Shown piece after piece: positions 35,651 to 43,812 of a stretch of DNA of 64,000 bases; positions within the stretch are counted from its first letter, which is position 1; each line of letters starts with the position of its first letter. Both the position numbers and the translations under genes were made by a program. The notes beneath the pieces were generated by a model. It saw only the letters and a program-made list of their open reading frames with translations, was not told the DNA's origin and did not search any database. The stretch is from CAIVAT01 sp964455285 (GTDB lineage Bacteria; Bacteroidota; Bacteroidia; Bacteroidales; FEN-979), in contig CAYVVG010000004.1 of assembly GCA_964455285.1 (NCBI GenBank), forward strand, positions 1 to 64,000, in the 5' to 3' direction.

Positions 35651-37423
35651 ATGGCTACCGTCACTGTCGGGCTCGGAAGCTGCGGAATTGCAGCAGGCGC
35701 CAACAAGACCTATGAGAAGATCAAGGCGCTGAAAGAGTCGGAACAACTCGATTTTGAATTGAAAAAAACCAGTTGCGTGGGTATGTGCTACCGCGAACCG
35801 CTGGTGGAAATCACCGACGACACGGGGACCTACCTCTATGGAGAAGTGGATGCCGACCGGGCTGTCGAAGTGATCGAAAAACACATCAACCAGCACGAAC
35901 CGATACGGGACTACATTGTTTTTACCGACCTGTTCGATGCCCCCGAAAACAATTTCATTGAAGCCCAGGTCAAGATCGTCCTCCGCAACTGCGGGTATAT
36001 GGACCCGGAATCCATCGACGAATATGAATCGCGCGACGGCTACCGGGCGATCAAGCAGATCGCGGCGGAGAAGATGAGCCGCGAAACCGTGATCGGATCG
36101 GTATTGAAATCGGGGCTGCGCGGCCGCGGAGGCGGGGGATTCCCCACCGGCATGAAATGGAAGTTTGCCAATGCCAATAAAGCCGACGCCAAATATGTGA
36201 TCTGCAACGCCGACGAAGGAGACCCCGGTGCCTTCATGGACCGGTCGGTGCTGGAAGGCGACCCCCACTCGGTGCTGGAGGGGATGATCATCGCCGCTTA
36301 TGCCGTGGATGCCACAGGCGGAGTGATCTACTGCCGGGCCGAATACCCGCTGGCCATCAAACGCCTGAATATCGCCATCCGGCAGGCACACGAGCGGGGC
36401 TACCTGGGAAAGAACATTTTCGGGATCGAGGGATTTAACCTCGACATTTATATCAAGGAAGGGGCCGGCGCCTTCGTGTGTGGAGAGGAGACGGCGCTCA
36501 TCGCCTCCATCGAAGGGGAACGCGGAATGCCGCGCAAGCGGCCGCCCTTCCCGGCCGTTTCGGGGCTCTGGAAAAAACCCACCAATATCAACAACGTCGA
36601 GACCTACGCGAATATTCCGTGGATCATCCTGAACGGCGCCGAAGCCTATTCGGCTTACGGTACCGAGAAAAGCAAGGGAACCAAGGTATTCGCCCTGGCC
36701 GGGAAGATCCGCCACTCCGGACTCGTCGAAGTGCCGATGGGAATGACCATCCGCGATGTCATTTTCAAACTGGGCGGCGGTATTAAAAACGACAAAAAAT
36801 TTAAAGCGGTACAGCTCGGAGGCCCCTCGGGCGGATGTATTCCCGAATACCTGGCCGACACCATCGTCGATTACGATTCGGTGAACGCTACCGGCGCCAT
36901 CATGGGATCGGGGGGCATGGTCGTCATGGACGAGACCACCTGCATGGTCGATGTTGCCAAATTCTTTCTCGACTTCACGTGTAAAGAGAGCTGCGGGAAA
37001 TGTACCTTCTGCCGGCTGGGAACCAAGCGCATGCTTGAGATCCTCGACCGGATCACGAACGGCCATGGCCTGGAAGGCGACCTCGAAAAACTCGAAGAAC
37101 TGGCATACCAGATCAAGGACAATTCTCTCTGCGGACTGGGTCAAACCGCTCCGAATCCGGTGCTCACCACCATCCGTTACTTCAGGGACGAGTACGAAGC
37201 CCATATCCGGCATAAAAAATGCCCGGCGAAGGTGTGCCGCCCGCTGCTCACCTACACGGTTGTTGCTGAAAAATGCACCGGGTGCATGGTTTGCCTGAAA
37301 AACTGTCCGGTTCAGGCCATCACGGGAGAACGGAAGAAACCGCACCTCATCAGCCAGGAGACCTGTACCCGATGCGGAGTCTGTTACTCCAAATGCAAAT
37401 TTGACGCTATCCAGCTATCCTGA
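35651..37423 (+). CDS. NuoF/HndC-like NADH-binding flavoprotein subunit
   Basis: A 590-aa subunit that takes NAD(H) at FMN. The N-terminal thioredoxin-like [2Fe-2S] domain (about 1-100) has GSCGIAAGANKT and KTSCVGMCYREP. The FMN/NADH domain has GLRGRGGGGFPTGMKW and YVICNADEGDPGAFMDR. A [4Fe-4S] site follows near residue 447 (ESCGKCTFCRLGT). The C-terminal tail holds two [4Fe-4S] ferredoxin motifs (CTGCMVCLKNCP, CTRCGVCYSKCK). This five-cluster layout is that of HydB/HndC/StnB-type bifurcating subunits rather than complex I NuoF. It works with the NuoE-like and the 1236-aa fusion gene. Confidence 0.93.
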   Translation: MATVTVGLGSCGIAAGANKTYEKIKALKESEQLDFELKKTSCVGMCYREPLVEITDDTGTYLYGEVDADRAVEVIEKHINQHEPIRDYIVFTDLFDAPENNFIEAQVKIVLRNCGYMDPESIDEYESRDGYRAIKQIAAEKMSRETVIGSVLKSGLRGRGGGGFPTGMKWKFANANKADAKYVICNADEGDPGAFMDRSVLEGDPHSVLEGMIIAAYAVDATGGVIYCRAEYPLAIKRLNIAIRQAHERGYLGKNIFGIEGFNLDIYIKEGAGAFVCGEETALIASIEGERGMPRKRPPFPAVSGLWKKPTNINNVETYANIPWIILNGAEAYSAYGTEKSKGTKVFALAGKIRHSGLVEVPMGMTIRDVIFKLGGGIKNDKKFKAVQLGGPSGGCIPEYLADTIVDYDSVNATGAIMGSGGMVVMDETTCMVDVAKFFLDFTCKESCGKCTFCRLGTKRMLEILDRITNGHGLEGDLEKLEELAYQIKDNSLCGLGQTAPNPVLTTIRYFRDEYEAHIRHKKCPAKVCRPLLTYTVVAEKCTGCMVCLKNCPVQAITGERKKPHLISQETCTRCGVCYSKCKFDAIQLS

Positions 37424-37427
37424 CCTA

Positions 37428-37455
37428 TTCACTTTTCACTCCTCACTTTTCACTG
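37428..37455. repeat. Heptanucleotide repeat (TTCACTT family)
   Basis: Four 7-bp units: TTCACTT, TTCACTC, CTCACTT, TTCACTG (rotated: ACTTTTC/ACTCCTC). They begin 4 bp after the NuoF-like stop and end 7 bp before the next ATG. Here the stop triplets lie on the minus strand, unlike most other tracts. Confidence 0.8.
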
Positions 37456-37462
37456 ATTTCCT

Positions 37463-40400
37463 ATGTCCGACAACTCAATGAATATCATACTGAACGGAAA
37501 TATTGTCAAGGGGATCCCCGGCGAAACGATCCTGGCCCTGGCCCGTCGCAACGGCATCGAGATCCCGACCCTTTGCCACGACGACCGGTTAGAACCATTC
37601 ACCTCGTGCTTTGTTTGCGTGGTGGAGGTGGAAGGGATGCGCGGCCACCAGCCTTCCTGCTCCACACGGCTGACGGAAGGGATGAAGATCGTCACCGATA
37701 GCGAAGGGATCCGGAAATCGCGCCGAATGGCACTGGAACTCATGCTGAGCAACCATTATGCCGACTGCCTGGGTCCCTGCAAGCAAACCTGCCCGGCCGG
37801 CGTCGACGTCCAGGGGTACATCTCCCTGATCGACAAGCAGCAATATAGCGAAGCCATCGCCCTTATCAAGGAGACGAATCCCCTCCCCGCCATATGCGGC
37901 CGTGTATGCGTCCGACCCTGTGAAGCCGAATGCCGTCGCAATTTGCTCGATGAGGGTGCCCCGGTCGGGATCGATTACATGAAACGCTTCGCCGCCGATT
38001 ACGACCTTTCATCGACGGGCAAATACGTGCCTGCCGTTGCTCCCGCCACTGGGAAAAAGGTCGCCGTGATAGGAGCCGGCCCGGGAGGACTCTCCGTGGC
38101 CCATTTCATGCAGATAAAAGGACACCAGGTGGATGTCTTCGAAGCAGCTCCCAAACCGGGAGGGTGGCTTCGGTACGGTATTCCGGAGTACCGCCTGCCT
38201 AACGACGTGCTCGATATGGAGGTGAAAAACATCACCGACCTGGGGGTGAACATCTATTACAACCGGCGGCTGGGAGATGATTTGAGTTATAAGGAGATCC
38301 GGGCAAAATACGATGCCACCGTTCTGACGATCGGCTCGCAGAAAGGCACCGGCGTGGGATGTGAAGGCGACGATGCCTTGAATGTCTTTTCCGGCATAGA
38401 TTTTCTTAAGAACATGGAGGTGACCGGCCAGCGCTACGATTTCCGGGGAAAGACCATCGCCGTGGTCGGCGGAGGCAACACCGCCATGGACTGCTGCCGT
38501 ACATCCATCCGTTGCGGCGCTGCCAGGGTGTACGTGATCTACCGGAGAACCGAGAAGGAGATGCCCGCCAACCCCATCGAGATCCACGAGTCAAAACTCG
38601 AAGGCGTGGAGTATATGTTTCTTACCCTCCCGAAAAAGATCAACAAGAACGCAGCAGGGGAGGTCGAAACGGTCACCTGCATCCGGATGGAACTGGGTGA
38701 GCCCGATGCTTCGGGCCGGCGGAGGCCTGTACCGGTGGAAGGATCCGATTTCGACCTAAAAGTGGACTATATCCTGGCCGCCATTGGCCAGAAGACAGAG
38801 GTGAACTTCATCAACGACATCAATGCTCATGCTCCGGAAGGAGAACTGAAGATCAATAAATGGGGCGACATTGATGCCGACCGGGGCACGCTGCAGACAG
38901 GGATCCCCTCGGTGTTTGCAGCCGGCGACGGGGTGACCGGACCGGCTACCATCATCGAAGCCATCGCCCAGGCGAAGACCGTATCGGAATGCGCACACCA
39001 GTACCTGATGGACCTGCCCGTCGAACCCCCGAAAAAACCCTTCAGCAGCAGGAAAGATAACTTCCGGAAGCAGGAGAAGGCAGATTACGCGGGATATTTC
39101 CGGCCTCAGCTGCGCGAGGAGATGCCCGTGCTTCCTGCCGCCGACCGGTTCAACTTCAACGAAGTGGAACTCGGGTATGCCAATGAAGAGGTGGTTCGCC
39201 ATGAAGCCCAGCGCTGCCTTGAATGCGGATGCGTGTCATTCTTCGATTGCGACCTCCAGCAGTATTCCACCGAGTACCAGGCCAGCCAGCAAAATTTCGG
39301 CGGCGAGTTCAAAGAACACCCGGTCGATTTCCGTCATCCCTACATCGAGATCGACAACAACAAGTGCATCCTGTGCGCCCGCTGTATCCGCATCTGCCGC
39401 GAAGTCGCCGGGGCCAACGCCCTCGGACTGATCAACCGCGGATTCCATACATACGTGGCGCCCGGCATGGGCAACGCGCTTCAGGATACGCCCTGCGAAT
39501 CGTGCGGATTGTGTATCTCCACCTGCCCCACTGGGGCCATCACCGAGAACGTGCCTTTCAAACCGGGCCCCATCCGGTTCGATACCGCTGCCACGATCTG
39601 CCCCTATTGTTCGGTGGGTTGTTCGCTGGAAATGCATCATAAGAATGGGTTCGTGCTGGGAGTTTCAGGGAAAAAGGGACTGGTCAACAGCGACGGGAAC
39701 ATCTGCCGGTCGGGTCGCTTCGGTTATCGCTTCATGAACGACATGAACCGCATCAAACGACCCCTCAAAAAGATCGGCGGCCGGTTTGTGGAGATATCCT
39801 TTGAAGAAGCTTTCCGCGAGATCGCAGCGAAGATCCGGTCGGTGGAACCCGGCGAAAACGCTTTCTTCGGCGGTGCCCGTCTTTCAAACGAAGAGCTATA
39901 CATGGTGCAGAAACTTGCCCGGGCTGCCGCAGCGACACCGCATGTCGGAAGCTTCCACTACCTGGGACGAGGCGAAGGCTACCGTGCCAATTGCGAACTG
40001 AATGCCTCACCGGAAGAGATCCGTGAAGCCGGGGCGCTCTACCTCTTCGGCACCGAGATCAACGAGCAGCATCCGGTCATCGGATTCATGGTCCAAAACG
40101 CCCGGTTTACCCGGAAGACCCCGGTGATCATGGTGACCGAGAAACCCTCGACGGCCATGGCCCCGAAGGTCGATCGGTTGCTTGTGGTGAAATCCTACTA
40201 CCATTTCGTCAGGGCAGTGAACCATGCGCTTCTAAGCGGGGGAATGGAGAATTCGCTCTTCCTCCGCGACCGGACAGAGGGATTGGAAGCGTATAAAGCC
40301 AGCCTCCTGAAGGTTAGCTTCGACGACCTCGTGAACGAATCAGGCCTTTCGGCCGGAGAGATCCGTGAATTTGCCGAGGCTTATAATCGCGAGATGCATG

Positions 40401-41173
40401 CGATCCTGATCTTCTCGGAGAAGGAGGTTTCCGGAAATACCTCTAAGGAATTGTTCAACCTGGCCATGCTTTCGGGAAAGCTGGGAAAAAGTGCCAGCGG
40501 CCTGATCGCGATGAAAGAAAAGAACAATTCCCAGGGAGTGTTCGACATGGGTGTCAGCCCTCACTTTGGCATCGGCGGGCAGGAACTGTCCGATCCGGAC
40601 TATACCGGCCGGGTAAAAAATGCCTGGAAGGTGGAAGCGATCGCCCCGGCCGTCACGGAATGTCTGCACGGGGCGCTGGCGGAAGGCCGGTTCAGGAATC
40701 TCTTCGTGTTCGGCGAAGATCCCGTCGGGTGTGCGATCGACAGGAAGCAGATCGAAGAGACGTTTGCCCGGGCAACATTCCGCGTCGTGCAGGATTATTT
40801 CATGACACCTACGGCAGAAGCGGCCGATATAGTGCTTCCGGCCTCATTGCCTGCCGAAACCGGTGGCACATTTACCAACGCCCAGAAAGTGATCCAGGAA
40901 TTCGGTCCTGCATTACAATCCCCGGCCGGAATGACCTCATTGCAACAAATGGCCGCCATCCTGAATGAATTCGGGATCGCCGCATCGGGTGATCCCAGGG
41001 CGATTTTCCTGGAAGTCGTCGGACTCTTACCCCCGAAGGACCCCTGCAAAAAACTGACATTAAAGACCACGGAAGAGGATAACCCGCGCCGGTACTACCG
41101 GTTCGGCTGCGACGCAGTGGAAAGGCTCTTCGGGGAAGAATACCGTCAGCAAATCACACATCGTAAACCGTAA
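37463..41173 (+). CDS. Ferredoxin-GltD-NuoG-like fusion oxidoreductase (putative transhydrogenase subunit)
   Basis: A 1236-aa fusion. Residues 1-70 are a plant-type [2Fe-2S] domain (C38, C49, C52, C66). His98 and Cys102/106/110 then form a cluster site that runs into a GltD/NfnB-like NAD(P)H:FAD module (about 100-530; VIGAGPGGLSVAHF, VVGGGNTAMDCC, FAAGDGVTGPATIIEAIAQ). Two [4Fe-4S] motifs follow (CILCARCIRICRE, CESCGLCISTCP), then a formate-dehydrogenase-like cluster (CPYCSVGCSL) and a molybdopterin-oxidoreductase fold (about 705-1200). The expected Cys/Sec ligand of molybdenum is not seen, so the Mo-type fold is probably structural, as in NuoG. No H-cluster motifs are present, so it is not a hydrogenase. 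With its NuoE/NuoF-like partners it most resembles Stn-type electron-bifurcating transhydrogenases. Confidence 0.85.
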   Translation: MSDNSMNIILNGNIVKGIPGETILALARRNGIEIPTLCHDDRLEPFTSCFVCVVEVEGMRGHQPSCSTRLTEGMKIVTDSEGIRKSRRMALELMLSNHYADCLGPCKQTCPAGVDVQGYISLIDKQQYSEAIALIKETNPLPAICGRVCVRPCEAECRRNLLDEGAPVGIDYMKRFAADYDLSSTGKYVPAVAPATGKKVAVIGAGPGGLSVAHFMQIKGHQVDVFEAAPKPGGWLRYGIPEYRLPNDVLDMEVKNITDLGVNIYYNRRLGDDLSYKEIRAKYDATVLTIGSQKGTGVGCEGDDALNVFSGIDFLKNMEVTGQRYDFRGKTIAVVGGGNTAMDCCRTSIRCGAARVYVIYRRTEKEMPANPIEIHESKLEGVEYMFLTLPKKINKNAAGEVETVTCIRMELGEPDASGRRRPVPVEGSDFDLKVDYILAAIGQKTEVNFINDINAHAPEGELKINKWGDIDADRGTLQTGIPSVFAAGDGVTGPATIIEAIAQAKTVSECAHQYLMDLPVEPPKKPFSSRKDNFRKQEKADYAGYFRPQLREEMPVLPAADRFNFNEVELGYANEEVVRHEAQRCLECGCVSFFDCDLQQYSTEYQASQQNFGGEFKEHPVDFRHPYIEIDNNKCILCARCIRICREVAGANALGLINRGFHTYVAPGMGNALQDTPCESCGLCISTCPTGAITENVPFKPGPIRFDTAATICPYCSVGCSLEMHHKNGFVLGVSGKKGLVNSDGNICRSGRFGYRFMNDMNRIKRPLKKIGGRFVEISFEEAFREIAAKIRSVEPGENAFFGGARLSNEELYMVQKLARAAAATPHVGSFHYLGRGEGYRANCELNASPEEIREAGALYLFGTEINEQHPVIGFMVQNARFTRKTPVIMVTEKPSTAMAPKVDRLLVVKSYYHFVRAVNHALLSGGMENSLFLRDRTEGLEAYKASLLKVSFDDLVNESGLSAGEIREFAEAYNREMHAILIFSEKEVSGNTSKELFNLAMLSGKLGKSASGLIAMKEKNNSQGVFDMGVSPHFGIGGQELSDPDYTGRVKNAWKVEAIAPAVTECLHGALAEGRFRNLFVFGEDPVGCAIDRKQIEETFARATFRVVQDYFMTPTAEAADIVLPASLPAETGGTFTNAQKVIQEFGPALQSPAGMTSLQQMAAILNEFGIAASGDPRAIFLEVVGLLPPKDPCKKLTLKTTEEDNPRRYYRFGCDAVERLFGEEYRQQITHRKP

Positions 41174-41182
41174 ATCGTAAAC
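41155..41182. repeat. Heptanucleotide repeat (CGTAAAC/CGTAAAT)
   Basis: Four 7-bp units: CACACAT, CGTAAAC, CGTAAAT, CGTAAAC. They encode the last residues (HRKP) and the TAA stop of the 1236-aa fusion gene and end 2 bp before the next ATG. Same unit as the repeat at 35613-35647. Confidence 0.85.
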
Positions 41183-41184
41183 CC

Positions 41185-41640
41185 ATGAAAGAATTCACCA
41201 CCATAGATGAGATCCTCGACTTTGCCATCGGGGAGGAACAGGCTGCCGTCGATTTTTATCTCCACCTGGCAGCCCAGTCGGTCAACCAGCAAACGCGCAG
41301 GATATTCGAAGAGTATGCCGAAGAAGAGATGCGGCATAAAGCCAACCTGATCGCAGTGAAGGAGAACGGGCATTTCACCCTTCCCGAAGCGCAGGTGAAG
41401 GATCTGAAGATAGCCGAATACCTGGTGGATGTTAAACCGACGCCGGGCATGTCGTACCAGGACGCCCTCATTCTGGCCATGAAAAAGGAAAAGGCGGCGT
41501 ACCGCATGTACACGAAATTGGCTGAGAAGGCGACCGATAGCGCGATGAAATCACTGTTCCAGCGCCTGGCTGCGGAAGAGTCGAAGCACAAACTGGCCTT
41601 CGAGATCGAATACGACGATTTTATCCTGAGGGAGAATTAA
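41185..41640 (+). CDS. Rubrerythrin-like ferritin-fold protein
   Basis: A 151-aa four-helix-bundle di-iron protein. Likely iron ligands are in AIGEEQAAVDFY, EYAEEEMRHKANL, MKKEKAAYRMY and LAAEESKHKLAFE. There is no C-terminal rubredoxin domain, so it is an erythrin/ferritin-like single-domain form. Such proteins often reduce peroxide in anaerobes. It follows the redox operon by 11 bp and may draw electrons from it; that link is inferred. It ends 3 bp from the convergent membrane TPR gene. Confidence 0.88.
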   Translation: MKEFTTIDEILDFAIGEEQAAVDFYLHLAAQSVNQQTRRIFEEYAEEEMRHKANLIAVKENGHFTLPEAQVKDLKIAEYLVDVKPTPGMSYQDALILAMKKEKAAYRMYTKLAEKATDSAMKSLFQRLAAEESKHKLAFEIEYDDFILREN

Positions 41641-41643
41641 CCG

Positions 41644-43629
41644 CTACACGTTCACGCTAATGGCAGCCTGCAGGTCCTCCAGGTACTTCGGATGGACCTG
41701 GATTTTCAGTTCCCTGGCCCGCAGGGCATCCTGCAGTGCCTCCCGGTATCGCTTCATCCGGAATAAAACGTACGAACGGTTCAGGCAGGTAGTGCCGTCG
41801 TCGGGATTGGCGGCAAGCGCCCGCGTGTAATCATCCAGGGCCGCATCCAAATTTCCCCGGCCGTAGTAAATGTTCCCCCGGTTCACATAGGCCGGAGAAT
41901 AATCCGGATCAAGCCGGATGGCTGTGGAATAATCCGTGATGGCCTGATCGGGCTGATTCATGCGGTTCAGCGCGATGCCCCTGCTGTAATAGGCCCGGGT
42001 GTCGCCCGGATCCAGGGAATCGATGATACGGCTGAAGTCGGCCACCGCCTCGGAGTACCTGCCCAGGGCGGTCAGTGACAATCCCCGTCCGAAATAGGCT
42101 TCGGCAAATGCCGGCCGCAGCCCGATCGCCTGCGAAAAGTTTCGGATAGCCTCCGCATCGTTTCCCAAATGCGATAAAGCGACCCCCAGGTTCTGGTAAG
42201 CATGGTGCACCGAGGCAAACGTCGCTTCATTTTCCACAGCCTTTCGCAGCAGGGGAACCGCACGGGCATGCTCACCCGCCTCTATATACCATTGGGCAAG
42301 GTTATTGTACGCCAGCCCGTTTTTCGGGTTTTGCCGGATCGCATTCTCCCACAACGAAACATTGTCGTGCCATACCTGGGCCTGTAAATAGCTTTTTACC
42401 GAAAAAACCGCCAGAACCAGGACCGGGATCGCCGGAAGCCAGGATCTCCCACCCGGTTTTCGAGCCAGGATCCGGTCGAAGATCATTGCAGCCATGAAGA
42501 ACAGGCCGATATAGGGAATATACGTGTAACGGTCGGCGATGATCGCGTTGCCAACCGGCAGGATCTGGGTGACAACAGAGAGGGTAAGCAGGTAAAAAAG
42601 GAGACCGAAAACAACGGAACGGTTTCGCCGGAATAAAAGGAATGCAGCCGGGAACAGGACCACGGTGACTGCGGCACCGACATAGACCCAGGTCATGTCG
42701 CCGGGTGCAGGGTATGGATAAAAACTGCTGAGATTGAACGGATAAATGAGTTTGTACAGGTAGGCCGATACGTTGAACAATACGATGATCACCCGTTCGG
42801 CGGCCGGGAGTGCAAGCATGCGTTGCTCGGTCAGCGAGTTGTGCTGCGCGGTCAGAGCGACCACCCCCGATGCCAGTGCGAGGATCAGGAATGGTACCTT
42901 GTTCATCAGCGTTTTCAGGGAGATCTTCCGGTTGAACCATGTGTCGGTTAACACCAGGACCAACGGAAGTACTACCGCCTGCCCTTTACTGAGGATCGAA
43001 AGGATGAAGAAGAGGAGGGAAAGAAGATAGTTTTTCGTTTTTCCCCGCTCACTGACAAGGAAACTGATATAGGATAGCAGGGACAGGAGAAAGAAAAAAG
43101 TATACAGCACGTCCTTGCGTTCGGCAGCCCACACCACCGATTCAACCCGCATCGGATGCAACGCGAAAAGGGCGGCCGTGATCAGGGTTGCCCAGGTACG
43201 GCCGGTCAAACGCCAGGCGAGAAGACAGACCAGTCCGGTGTTGGCCAGGTGCAGCAGGAGGTTGTCGAAATGATACAGGAAAGGCTTTGTCCCGGCGACC
43301 TGGTATTCCAGGATGTAAGAAAGAACGGTCAGTGGGTGATAATTGCCGACCACGATGGTATTGACACTGAAAATGCGAACCAGGTTCTCCCACGAAAGCG
43401 TCCGGATCAGGAGATTGTCGCGGATATAGTTGTAATCGTCCCATCCCTGCAATTCGGAACCCAGGGCGGGCGAAAATACGATGAATGCGGTCGCCGCGAT
43501 CACTCCGAACCCGATCCATACCCGGGAAACCGATGATTGCGCGGCACGATCCGCCTTCCTGCGGGGTGGCGGATCCTTGGCGGATCCCTTTTTCGGCACC
43601 GTCCGGAGATGGGAGGGCTTCTGCGCCAT
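41644..43629 (-). CDS. GT-C-like membrane protein with C-terminal TPRs (TMTC-like)
   Basis: A 661-aa protein with the same plan as 9219-11267. About ten membrane segments (residues about 35-400) contain an early acidic motif (LQGWDDYNYIRDN), YHPLTVLSYILEYQ, and HPMRVESVVWAAERKDV. Then come about six TPRs (NAIRQNPKNGLAYNNLAQWY, YSEAVADFSRIID, PDQAITDYSTAIRLDP, LDAALDDYTRALAANP). The HPxRVExV(V/A)W..ERKD motif is typical of bacterial TMTC/DUF1736-like GT-C enzymes. O-mannosyl or related transfer to exported proteins is inferred. The start is the ATG at 43629; an upstream non-ATG start would sit inside the promoter box. Confidence 0.8.
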   Translation of the reverse strand: MAQKPSHLRTVPKKGSAKDPPPRRKADRAAQSSVSRVWIGFGVIAATAFIVFSPALGSELQGWDDYNYIRDNLLIRTLSWENLVRIFSVNTIVVGNYHPLTVLSYILEYQVAGTKPFLYHFDNLLLHLANTGLVCLLAWRLTGRTWATLITAALFALHPMRVESVVWAAERKDVLYTFFFLLSLLSYISFLVSERGKTKNYLLSLLFFILSILSKGQAVVLPLVLVLTDTWFNRKISLKTLMNKVPFLILALASGVVALTAQHNSLTEQRMLALPAAERVIIVLFNVSAYLYKLIYPFNLSSFYPYPAPGDMTWVYVGAAVTVVLFPAAFLLFRRNRSVVFGLLFYLLTLSVVTQILPVGNAIIADRYTYIPYIGLFFMAAMIFDRILARKPGGRSWLPAIPVLVLAVFSVKSYLQAQVWHDNVSLWENAIRQNPKNGLAYNNLAQWYIEAGEHARAVPLLRKAVENEATFASVHHAYQNLGVALSHLGNDAEAIRNFSQAIGLRPAFAEAYFGRGLSLTALGRYSEAVADFSRIIDSLDPGDTRAYYSRGIALNRMNQPDQAITDYSTAIRLDPDYSPAYVNRGNIYYGRGNLDAALDDYTRALAANPDDGTTCLNRSYVLFRMKRYREALQDALRARELKIQVHPKYLEDLQAAISVNV

Positions 43630-43650
43630 TGACTTCTGGATTGTTCCTGA

Positions 43651-43658
43651 CAAAAATA
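43651..43658 (-). promoter_or_regulatory. Promoter -7 box (TATTTTTG) for 41644-43629
   Basis: TAnnTTTG match on the minus strand, 21 bp before the ATG at 43629. It supports that start over the TTG at 43653, which lies in the box. Confidence 0.55.
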
Positions 43659-43812
43659 GAAGAAATAACGATCATGATGAATGAAACCTGAGTTATAATA
43701 TGCCGGTTCTGTTGCTTCGGGCAAATAATATGCGTAAATTCGCTATGTGTTGAGACTGTCGCCGGTGTTTGAATAACCTCATCTCCTCACAGGGGGACCG
43801 AAAACCAAACCT

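Noticed and set aside
37463..41173. Selenocysteine formate dehydrogenase
   Set aside because: No in-frame TGA is present and the active-site Cys/Sec motif is missing; the NuoG-like reading fits better.
35076..41173. NAD-linked [FeFe] hydrogenase
   Set aside because: The subunit set is similar, but no H-cluster motifs are present in the large subunit.
43630..43653. TTG start upstream of the second TMTC-like protein
   Set aside because: It lies inside the -7 box TATTTTTG; the ATG at 43629 is the sensible start.
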